Shown in pieces: positions 57,441 to 64,000 of a DNA stretch of 64,000 nucleotides (positions are counted from its first letter, which is position 1; the number at the start of each line of letters is the position of its first letter). The translations under genes were made by a program, and so were the position numbers. The stretch comes from Candidatus Kaiserbacteria bacterium (GTDB lineage Bacteria > Patescibacteria > Paceibacteria > UBA9973 > UBA2103): assembly GCA_016182485.1 (NCBI GenBank), contig JACPGH010000003.1:62001-126000 (forward strand). The letters are read 5' to 3'. Below the pieces are notes generated by a model. That model had not been told where the DNA came from and searched no databases. It worked only from the letters and a program-made list of their open reading frames with translations.

Positions 57441-59780
57441 TTACGGCTTCCGAATGTTCGAAAAATAAATTTTCGTTAACAGATACATGACGAGACCGCT
57501 AAGGACGCCGATGCCGACAGCGGCGAAAGCCGCCGGGCGCGAGAGGGGAGCGACGCCGAAGAAGTATTGCGCGAAGGGAATGCGCAGCGCGTAGAAAAGG
57601 CCGATCCCTGCGAGCCCGCCGATGGTCCAGAGCGCCAGCCGCCTCGCCCGCGAGAGCCCGCCGCTTGCGACTTCAGACGCGAGCGCGAAGAAGAGGAAGC
57701 CCGTAACGACGATGTGCGCGATAAGCAGAGAAGGGAGCGGGTCATTCGGGAAATAGAGCTGGCCGGATAAATACGTCGCTATAGCGCCGAGAGTCTGGAT
57801 CATCGAGAGCGCCAGCGGCAGCGGCAGGACGCGTTCGAGGAACGGCTGTACCGAAGCCGGCGTCGTGCGCTCGGGCGGAGTGATCGCCCAATATGAGATA
57901 AGCAGTCCGTAGACTCCCACGGTGAAATAGTTCAAGAAGGTTATATGGAGAGGCGAGAGCGGGAATGGGTCGCCGATGACCGCGAGGGAAAGGAAGAAGA
58001 AGAATTGCAAGAACGTGGAGTTCATGAAAATGGCGCCGAATATCTCTATGTTCTCTATCATGCTGTCCGCAAGCCGCACGCCTGCCGGCAGCTCGACGAA
58101 ACTATTTCGCATGAGCACGACTGCGGCGATCTGGCGGGTCGCGGTCGCTCCGTCGTAAATCGCAATGCCTAGATCCGCCTTCTTGACCGAAAGAGCGTCA
58201 TTGGCGCCGTCCCCGATCATGGCGGTGAATCCGTTAAGCTTGAACGCTTCGATAAGACGCTCCTTTTGCTCGGGCTCAATACGGGCGAAAAGCGTGTACC
58301 GGGGCGCGGTATGCGCATAGTCCGCGGCATCCCACGCTTTCATCTCCGGGCCGGTAATCAGGGCCTCGGTGTTCTTGATGCCCGCTTTAGCAGCGATGGC
58401 ACGCACCGTGGAGGGATGATCGCCCGAGAGAATTCGTATCGTCACGCCCCGGTTCTGAAAGAAGTTCACCGCGTCCTGCACGCCTTCGCGGAGCTGATTC
58501 GTCAATATGAATACTCCGGCCAAAGAAAGACCTCTCGAAAGCTCGTGCGGGACACTGGCCGCTTCAGCGCGGACCATGCAGAGAGCGCGCTTTCCGAGAG
58601 CCACCGCGCTCTCGGTGTGTTCTGTGAGCCAGGCGCGCTCAGTCTCGCTCACGTGCGGAGAAAATATCTCCGGGGCGCCGACGAGCACCGCCGTTCCTGA
58701 GCTATTGCCTGCGACGGCGATGCCGCCGTAATGCCGCCAGGAAGAGAACGAGAGAACATCCAGCACGGCGCGCTCGGGCGCGGGGCCGATATAGGATTCG
58801 ACTGCTTTGATCGTCTGCGAAGAGTCGCCGGAATGACGGACGTACAGAGCTGCCAGGTCGCGCGCTTCCGAATGGTCTCCGGCCGGGGGTACGAGGAATT
58901 GTTCGACCGCGAGCTCGTTCTCGGTAAGCGTGCCCGTCTTGTCCATGCAGAGATTTTTCACGCGGCCGAATTTCTCCGTAGCGTTTATTTCCTGCAGGAG
59001 GACGTGCCGGTTGTAGAAATGGCCGGCGCCGTACGTGAAAAGGAGAGTCGTCGCGACCACGAGCCCTTGCGGGACGAGCACGCTCGCGAGCGCCCCGATC
59101 TGCTCCACTATGCGGGCCGCCGCCTGTTCTTGAAGCACGCCTCGCGCAATGACAAATAGCGCCACGGCCAGCAGAACGAGCACGGTGTAACGGATGATAG
59201 TCTCCACCGACTGCTGTATCGGGCTCGGATTGGCGGAATACCGCGCGAGTCCGCGCGCCATGGCGGCCATGCGGCTCTCGGCGAATGCCGTGTCGGCACG
59301 CATGACTCCGGTTCCCGCGGTAACGACGCTGCCGGCGAGCATGCCTGCTCCCTCGCCTCGGGGAAAGGAATCGGATTCGCCCGTTATCAGCCCCTCGTTC
59401 ACTTCCAGACTCGTGCTTGAAACAACGATGCCGTCAGTGGGCGCTTGGTCGCCGAGCTTGAGCGCCAAAAGATCTCCCTTGCTCACGGATTCTATTGCGA
59501 TCTCGCTTCTTTCGCCGTCCGCGCTGACGCGCGTGATCTTCGGCAGGGTGAGGAGCTGCAGCCGTTCAAGAAGGAGCCAGGCGCGCAGATCCTGGCCGAA
59601 GCCGAGGAGGATATTGATGAGGACGATGGTCCCGAGGAAAAGCCCCTCGCGCGTCTCTCCGAACATGATGAGCAGAAGCACGACCGCGAAGATGATCGCG
59701 TTGATCGGCAGGGCGATATGACGCAAGGCGATTAGAACGATCTCGCGCGAAGTGCGGCGCGCGCGGATGAGAAAAGCCAT
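57441..59780 (-). CDS. P-type cation ATPase (CtpE-like)
   Basis: A 779-aa P-type ATPase: actuator TGES at 133-136, phosphorylation site Asp280 in DKTGTLTE, hinge GDGAND starting near 523, and about ten TM helices including six at the C-terminus. It lacks N-terminal metal-binding domains and the CPC motif of heavy-metal pumps, and resembles the CtpE/Ca2+-like branch. It should move a divalent cation, probably Ca2+. I chose the ATG at 59780 because TATACT lies 7 nt before it; longer starts would span that promoter. Confidence 0.92.
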   Translation of the reverse strand: MAFLIRARRTSREIVLIALRHIALPINAIIFAVVLLLIMFGETREGLFLGTIVLINILLGFGQDLRAWLLLERLQLLTLPKITRVSADGERSEIAIESVSKGDLLALKLGDQAPTDGIVVSSTSLEVNEGLITGESDSFPRGEGAGMLAGSVVTAGTGVMRADTAFAESRMAAMARGLARYSANPSPIQQSVETIIRYTVLVLLAVALFVIARGVLQEQAAARIVEQIGALASVLVPQGLVVATTLLFTYGAGHFYNRHVLLQEINATEKFGRVKNLCMDKTGTLTENELAVEQFLVPPAGDHSEARDLAALYVRHSGDSSQTIKAVESYIGPAPERAVLDVLSFSSWRHYGGIAVAGNSSGTAVLVGAPEIFSPHVSETERAWLTEHTESAVALGKRALCMVRAEAASVPHELSRGLSLAGVFILTNQLREGVQDAVNFFQNRGVTIRILSGDHPSTVRAIAAKAGIKNTEALITGPEMKAWDAADYAHTAPRYTLFARIEPEQKERLIEAFKLNGFTAMIGDGANDALSVKKADLGIAIYDGATATRQIAAVVLMRNSFVELPAGVRLADSMIENIEIFGAIFMNSTFLQFFFFLSLAVIGDPFPLSPLHITFLNYFTVGVYGLLISYWAITPPERTTPASVQPFLERVLPLPLALSMIQTLGAIATYLSGQLYFPNDPLPSLLIAHIVVTGFLFFALASEVASGGLSRARRLALWTIGGLAGIGLFYALRIPFAQYFFGVAPLSRPAAFAAVGIGVLSGLVMYLLTKIYFSNIRKP

Positions 59781-59984
59781 GGGAATTAGTATAGCCCACA
59801 TGCGAACGTTGCGGTTCGGGCTGTAGGCGTTATGGTAAAGAGCGGACAATGTTCCTGTGGTCGGAGCCTTTCCCCGAGGAGGAGGAAGACATGGAGGAAG
59901 TAGCGCATAGTGTCGCATTTCATAGGAGCGGGAATAGTGATTCTCAACTATTTCTTCGCGGCGAAAGCCCCAGGAGGGACGCTC

Positions 59985-60191
59985 ATGACTAAGCTCCTCA
60001 TTGTCCTCTTAGCGGTTGCGGCCTTGTACGCGGAGCCGTCGATTATCCTATTCCTCGGGATCCCGGCAGTTCTCGGAACAGTCCTCTGCATCGGGATCGC
60101 TGTCGTTCGTTCGCTGCTCCACTCAGGAGATCCGTGTAACGATCTGGAGCCGGAGCGGCTCAATCGGCGGGAGATCACTCGAGTGCAATGA
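59985..60191 (+). CDS. Small membrane protein (68 aa)
   Basis: From the ATG at 59985, MTKLLIVLLAVAALYAEPSIILFLGIP... with two hydrophobic segments and a charged tail (LEPERLNRREITRVQ). AGGAGG lies 7 nt before this ATG, a better start than the ATG at 59910. No family recognised. GGCGGCTCGC/GCGAGCCGCC (60198-60220) forms a hairpin just after the stop. Confidence 0.65.
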   Translation: MTKLLIVLLAVAALYAEPSIILFLGIPAVLGTVLCIGIAVVRSLLHSGDPCNDLEPERLNRREITRVQ

Positions 60192-60268
60192 AAATCCGGC
60201 GGCTCGCTCTGCGAGCCGCCCTCCCCTGAGTTCGGGAATCATTCCTGAATTCGGGGTAGGGGAAAGCT

Positions 60269-60318
60269 CGCCTGCCTGCTCGCCTCGCTGCATTTCCGGT
60301 GAAGCGGGTAGGCAGGCG
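60269..60318. repeat. Intergenic palindromic element of the CCTGCC family
   Basis: CGCCTGCCT (60269-60277) and AGGCAGGCG (60310-60318) flank a 32-nt partly self-complementary centre. The arms match the palindromes inside pyrG and typA. Lies between the small membrane protein and the NRAMP gene. Confidence 0.7.
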
Positions 60319-60333
60319 GGGTATGATAGGGCA

Positions 60334-61707
60334 ATGAACAAGGGCGCGTTGGAGAAAGAAATCGAAAAGGCTTTCGAAGCGCCCGCGCAGTTATTGGAAG
60401 AAGCGGTCGACAGGGTACGGGAGAACGAAAAGAAACTGATCAGCAAAGCGCCGTTCAAGCGGGCAGAGGAGTACTGGAACACGCTCGGCCCAGGGCTCAC
60501 GACCGGCGCGGCCGACGATGACCCCTCCGGCATCGCGACGTATTCGCAGGCGGGCGCGCGCTACGGATTCCAACTGATCTGGACGTCGTTCTTCACCTTT
60601 CCGCTCATGGCGGTTGTGCAGGAGATGTGCGCGCGCATCGGGATCGTGTCCGGGCAGGGACTCGCCGCCAATATCCGGAGCCATTATCCCGCCCGCATCC
60701 TATACGCGGTAACGGCTCTGCTCTTCGCGGTGAACGCATTCACCATTGCCGCGAACTTGGGCGCTATGGCGGCCGCCACCAGGCTCCTCTTGCCAGCCGC
60801 CAGCTCGGAGATGCTCGTTATCTTCTTCGCCCTCTTCTCCCTCTTCCTGCAGATATTCACCACCTATGCGCGATACGCGAAATATCTGAAATATCTGGCG
60901 CTCGGGCTCCTTTCATACGTAGCGGTCGCCCTCTCCTTGGGACTCGATTGGGGCGACGTATTCCGGCACCTCGTCCTCCCTTCCATAACCGCTTCCAAAG
61001 AGCAGTTCTTCTTGCTCGCCGCCATTCTCGGCACCACCATTTCTCCCTATCTCTTTTTCTGGCAAACCTCGCAGGAAGTAGAGGAGCGCATCGCCCAAGG
61101 CGGGGCAACCGTCGTGTACCGCTCTGAAATAAACAATAAGACCATGCGCCGCATGCGGATTGACGTATGGAGCGGCATGTTTTTCTCCAATCTCATCACC
61201 TTCTTTATTTTCGCGGCAACGGCCGGGACGCTGTATGCGTACGGGATACGGGATATCGTTACGGTCGAACAGGCGGCTTTAGCGCTGCGCCCCTTTGGAG
61301 AATTCGCGTTCTGGCTCTTCGCGGCCGGCATCGTGGGGACGGGCCTGCTCTCCGTGCCGGTACTTGCGGGCTCGGCGGCGTACGCGCTCGCGGAAAGCTT
61401 CAAATGGAAGTACGGCCTTTATCTGAAATTAAAGCAAGCCCGCGCCTTTTACGGCGTCATAATCGTTTCGATGCTGCTCGGGATCGCGGCTAATTTCATC
61501 GGGCTCGATCCCATCCGCGGGCTGATATATGCCGCAGTCGGCAACGCGCTGATCGCGCCGTTCGTTCTCTTCTTTGTCGTGCGCATAGCAGGCAGGAAGA
61601 GCATCATGGGCCGGTATGCGAGCCATCCGCTCATCTCGTTCGCCGGCTGGTTCACTATCCTCGTCATGGCGGCCTCGGGCGCGGCCGCCATATGGGCGGT
61701 GGTTTAA
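60334..61707 (+). CDS. NRAMP-related divalent metal transporter
   Basis: A 457-aa membrane protein with about eleven TM helices after a ~45-residue cytoplasmic N-terminus. TM1 reads ADDDPSGIATYSQ (DPSG at 63-66, in place of canonical DPGN) and TM6 reads TTISPYLFFWQTS, lacking the Met of the classic MPH motif. These changes resemble NRAMP-related Mg2+ transporters rather than Fe/Mn-selective ones. TATGAT lies 6 nt before the ATG, so upstream in-frame starts are rejected. Transport of Mg2+ or Mn2+ is inferred. Confidence 0.9.
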   Translation: MNKGALEKEIEKAFEAPAQLLEEAVDRVRENEKKLISKAPFKRAEEYWNTLGPGLTTGAADDDPSGIATYSQAGARYGFQLIWTSFFTFPLMAVVQEMCARIGIVSGQGLAANIRSHYPARILYAVTALLFAVNAFTIAANLGAMAAATRLLLPAASSEMLVIFFALFSLFLQIFTTYARYAKYLKYLALGLLSYVAVALSLGLDWGDVFRHLVLPSITASKEQFFLLAAILGTTISPYLFFWQTSQEVEERIAQGGATVVYRSEINNKTMRRMRIDVWSGMFFSNLITFFIFAATAGTLYAYGIRDIVTVEQAALALRPFGEFAFWLFAAGIVGTGLLSVPVLAGSAAYALAESFKWKYGLYLKLKQARAFYGVIIVSMLLGIAANFIGLDPIRGLIYAAVGNALIAPFVLFFVVRIAGRKSIMGRYASHPLISFAGWFTILVMAASGAAAIWAVV

Positions 61708-61761
61708 ATGTAGCAAGTGTGCAACGCCAAAGTGTGCAACGCCAGGCGTTGCACAAGTTCG

Positions 61762-61808
61762 CATATCAAAGATATTGGACGGTCGGCGAGAATCGTTGAT
61801 ATCTTTCG
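61762..61808. repeat. Inverted repeat element, copy 2
   Basis: CATATCAAAGATAT followed by GGACGGTCGGCG and TTGATATCTTT; GTTGCACA precedes it, as at copy 1 (27017-27058). Directly upstream a GTGCAACGCC/GGCGTTGCAC hairpin follows the NRAMP gene. Confidence 0.65.
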
Positions 61809-61820
61809 TGCAAAAACAAA

Positions 61821-61847
61821 GCGCCCCGAGCCGAAGGCTCGGGGCGC
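61821..61847 (-). terminator. Strong terminator for the 61994-62278 gene
   Basis: GCGCCCCGAGCC/GGCTCGGGGCGC with GAA loop; on the minus strand TTTGTTTTT follows. A second hairpin (GCGGCGGG...CCCGCCGC, 61956-61985) lies between it and the gene. Confidence 0.85.
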
Positions 61848-61993
61848 AAGAATGCTGCTACGGTTGACCTCCACCGCCAGGAGCGTTCGTTTCGCGTAGA
61901 TTGTCGCAGGGCTCTGCGCTGGGTGTCCGCACAGAACCGAAAGAGCTGCAACCGGCGCGGCGGGGAGGCGAAGCCTTCCCGCCGCGTTTCAAG

Positions 61994-62278
61994 CTAGATT
62001 TCCCGCACTTCGGCCATGGCGACGCGGATCGCGTCGCCGATGCTGCCGATGCTCCACGGCTCGGTGACGCTCCGGTCGAAATACCGGAACGCCACCAGCA
62101 TCTCCTGCGCCGGCCCATAGTGGCTTAAGGCCACCACATCGAGCCGAGCGCCGCTAACAGCGCTGATCTCGACCTGCTCGTACGTCCCGATCGAGACCAG
62201 TGTTGAAGAAAGATGCTCGCGCAGCGTGGTGGTCGCAGTCTCAGGGCCGCCTTCGTTGACCATTGCCATGACGTTCAT
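61994..62278 (-). CDS. Hypothetical protein (94 aa) with strong RBS
   Basis: MNVMAMVNEGGPETATTTLREHLSSTLVSIG..., an alpha/beta protein of no family I recognise. GAGGAGATAGGA directly precedes the ATG at 62278, so the 24-residue upstream extension is rejected. A TTGACA-17-TAACTT promoter lies ~170 nt upstream, giving an unusually long leader. The gene ends before two GC-rich hairpins. A long leader, strong RBS and strong terminator make it stand apart from the leaderless majority. Confidence 0.65.
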   Translation of the reverse strand: MNVMAMVNEGGPETATTTLREHLSSTLVSIGTYEQVEISAVSGARLDVVALSHYGPAQEMLVAFRYFDRSVTEPWSIGSIGDAIRVAMAEVREI

Positions 62279-62448
62279 TCCTATCTCCTCACGCGCAGCT
62301 TCGAACGTTTCGCAGTTTGCCCCCATGGCTCGCCGCCGAACTGTTCCCATAAGGGAATTGTGTCCGCAAAGGCCTTTTTAAGGGCAATGCTCCGTTGGAG
62401 CTTGCAGTGCGGACTATGAGTCTGTCAGAGAGCCACTTGCTTGTTGCT

Positions 62449-62477
62449 AAGTTAGCATGTTTAGATAGATTTGTCAA
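62449..62477 (-). promoter_or_regulatory. Sigma-70-like promoter
   Basis: On the minus strand, TTGACA (62477-62472), a 17-nt spacer, then TAACTT (62454-62449). It faces the gene at 61994-62278 and predicts a ~165-nt leader in which I see no known riboswitch. Confidence 0.6.
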
Positions 62478-62577
62478 GCCCCTATCGGGAAGCGTCAAAA
62501 TGGCTTATAAATAAAGGGTTTTATGGACCCCATTAGAAAGCTCGCTTCGCTCGCGTTCTAACGGGGCAAGGATACGT

Positions 62578-64000
62578 ATGGAAATAAGAAATATAGCTAT
62601 CATCGCGCATGTGGACCACGGGAAAACGGCCTTGACCGACGCCATTTTGAAGCAAACTGGCGCGGTCGCGCCCGGCTTCTCGATGGACACGAACGCGCTC
62701 GAACGCGAGCGCGGCATCACTATCTATTCCAAAAACGCCGCGGTCGAATATCCCTCGAAGGACTCGGGACGTCCCGTCACCAAAATCAATATCGTAGATA
62801 CGCCGGGACACGCCGACTTCGGCAGCGAAGTCGAGCGTGTTTTGCGTTCCATTGATTCGGTTCTGCTCGTAGTGGATGCGGCCGAAGGGCCGATGCCGCA
62901 GACGCGCTTCGTCTTAAAGAAATCGCTCGAACTCGGTTTGAGGCCCATAGTCGTAATTAATAAAGTGGACAAGCCGGCGGCCGATCCCGCGCGCACCGAG
63001 GAACAAGTGCTTGAGCTCTTTTTCGAGCTCGGGGCCACGGACGAGCAGTCCGATTTTCCGGTAATCTACGCGATCGGGCGCGACGGAGTCGCCGCGCGGT
63101 CACTCGACGATCTGCCGAATCGGGGCGGTTCGGTGAACGACCTCTCGCAGCTGCTCGATCTTATCCTTGAAAAGGTCCCCGCGGCCAATGAGGGACATAC
63201 GATGTCCATCAATTCGGACGCGCTCATGGCGCAGCCGTTCAACCTCGCCTACGATAATTTCCTCGGTCGGCTGGCGATCGTCCGCATTTATTCGGGAATA
63301 TTGCGGGCGAATCAGTCTGTATTCGTGAAGAAGCCGGGCGGCCTGCCTGCGCAGGCAGGCGAGACCCGTTCCGGGCGCACGACAAAGATCTTCACCTTCA
63401 AAGGACTCGAACGGGTCGAGGTGCTAGAAGCCTCGGCGGGCGATATCGCGCTCGTCGCGGGTCTCCCGGATATTTACATCGGGGAAACCATAACCACCGA
63501 TGAGAATGCGGCGCCGCTGCCCGCGATCGCGGTCGACGAGCCGACGATCGCCCTCAACTTCCTCGTCAATAATTCTCCGTTCGCCGGCCGGGAAGGGAAG
63601 TATGTCACGGGCCGCCAGATCCGAGAGCGTCTCGAAAAAGAACTTGAGGTTAACGTGGGGCTTAAAATTGATTTCAGTAATGCCGAGGTGCTGCGAGTTT
63701 CGGGACGCGGCGAGCTGCATGTTGCCATACTTCTCGAGAATATGCGCCGCGAAGGCTACGAACTGCAGGTATCCCAGCCGCAAGTGATCTTTCACGTAGC
63801 CGAAGGTGGCGAGCGTAGCGAGCCGTTTGAGGAATTGATCATCGACACCCCGGCAGAATTCCAAGGCGCTATCATTGAGAAGCTCGGGCCGCGCGGATTT
63901 GTGCTTTCAGATGTCCGTCTAGCTTCCAACACCCAACAACCAGCAACCAGCAACTTGCCCCCAGCCTCCAGTGTCCGGCTCACGCTCGAAGGCCCGACGC
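62578..64000 (+). CDS. typA: GTP-binding protein TypA/BipA, 3' truncated by window edge
   Basis: The frame runs off the window after 474 codons. G-domain motifs: AHVDHGKT (10-17), ERERGITI, VDTPGHADFG, NKVDKP. Domain II and the EF-G-like domain III (RQIRERLEKELEVNVGL...GRGELHVAILLENMRREG) follow. TypA is a ribosome-binding GTPase used in stress and subunit assembly. Two oddities: GGLPAQAG near residue 258, encoded by a 20-bp palindrome, and SNTQQPATSNLPPASS near residue 455, a low-complexity insert. A hairpin (CCCCATTAGAA.../...TTCTAACGGGG, 62528-62566) lies just before the ATG. Confidence 0.97.
   Translation, partial: MEIRNIAIIAHVDHGKTALTDAILKQTGAVAPGFSMDTNALERERGITIYSKNAAVEYPSKDSGRPVTKINIVDTPGHADFGSEVERVLRSIDSVLLVVDAAEGPMPQTRFVLKKSLELGLRPIVVINKVDKPAADPARTEEQVLELFFELGATDEQSDFPVIYAIGRDGVAARSLDDLPNRGGSVNDLSQLLDLILEKVPAANEGHTMSINSDALMAQPFNLAYDNFLGRLAIVRIYSGILRANQSVFVKKPGGLPAQAGETRSGRTTKIFTFKGLERVEVLEASAGDIALVAGLPDIYIGETITTDENAAPLPAIAVDEPTIALNFLVNNSPFAGREGKYVTGRQIRERLEKELEVNVGLKIDFSNAEVLRVSGRGELHVAILLENMRREGYELQVSQPQVIFHVAEGGERSEPFEELIIDTPAEFQGAIIEKLGPRGFVLSDVRLASNTQQPATSNLPPASSVRLTLEGPT
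63341..63360. repeat. 20-bp palindrome inserted in typA
   Basis: GCCTGCCTGCGCAGGCAGGC is a perfect palindrome in frame within domain II of typA. It belongs to the same family as 23959-23978 and 60269-60318. Confidence 0.8.

Noticed and set aside
60016..60333. Extended start of the NRAMP-like gene
   Set aside because: It would read through a small membrane-protein gene, a palindromic repeat and the TATGAT promoter box.

Overview
This window looks like chromosomal DNA from a bacterium of the Patescibacteria (Candidate Phyla Radiation), probably Parcubacteria-like. The assignment is an inference from style, not from a marker gene. Genes are short and tightly packed. Small single-TM and secreted proteins of unknown family are common. 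Many start codons lie 5-9 nt downstream of a TATACT/TATAAT/TAGAAT box, which implies leaderless mRNAs. One tRNA gene carries a very small group I intron. There are seven tRNA genes, no rRNA, no CRISPR array and no recognisable transposase. RF2 is present, so UGA should be a stop codon.

Layout. 0-9.4 kb is accessory: the end of a ThiF-like gene, an S9 peptidase, an Acg-type nitroreductase, three different HExxH proteins, two Nudix hydrolases, and a radical SAM/P-loop pair facing an ATP-grasp gene. 9.5-14.9 kb holds a 7TM histidine kinase, two tRNAs, an MFS transporter, a Doc-type toxin-antitoxin pair, an APH-like kinase and a decayed second antitoxin locus. 15-28.7 kb is the housekeeping core: guaA, mscL, a GspE-type ATPase, prfB, ftsE-ftsX, pyrG, a purM-like gene and an AI-2E family permease. 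The intron-bearing tRNA-Thr(GGT) and tRNA-Thr(CGT) also lie here. 28.8-31 kb encodes a Cys-repeat, Pro-rich secreted protein, tRNA-Gln and a tandem 46-bp repeat.

32.3-43.8 kb is an AT-richer defence island. A putative Panacea-type toxin-antitoxin pair is followed by a five-gene, same-strand block: an XRE regulator; a 1603-aa SF1 helicase with an N-terminal zinc ribbon and a C-terminal VSR/DUF559-like nuclease; a Cas4-like nuclease fused to a DUF2779 exonuclease; a single-chain nuclease-methyltransferase; and a small membrane protein overlapping it by 4 nt. Each protein type is known, but I do not recognise the combination as a named system, so it is my main candidate for an undescribed system. 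It ends at tRNA-Phe and tRNA-Arg.

44-51.5 kb carries a dispersed ~65-bp repeat, a NYN nuclease, a lexA-dinB SOS operon with a clear operator, two methyltransferases, a Nudix enzyme, a DnaQ-like exonuclease and a CYTH enzyme. 51.7-62.3 kb is envelope and metal biology: SGNH and dienelactone hydrolases, hemerythrin, Gmad2, FN3-like and other secreted proteins, small membrane proteins, a P-type ATPase and an NRAMP-related transporter. The window ends inside typA/bipA.

Two initiation styles coexist: leaderless promoters for most genes, and strong Shine-Dalgarno sequences for a minority, often with strong hairpin terminators. Short palindromes are inserted in frame in pyrG and typA, so small repeat elements appear to have spread through coding as well as intergenic DNA.
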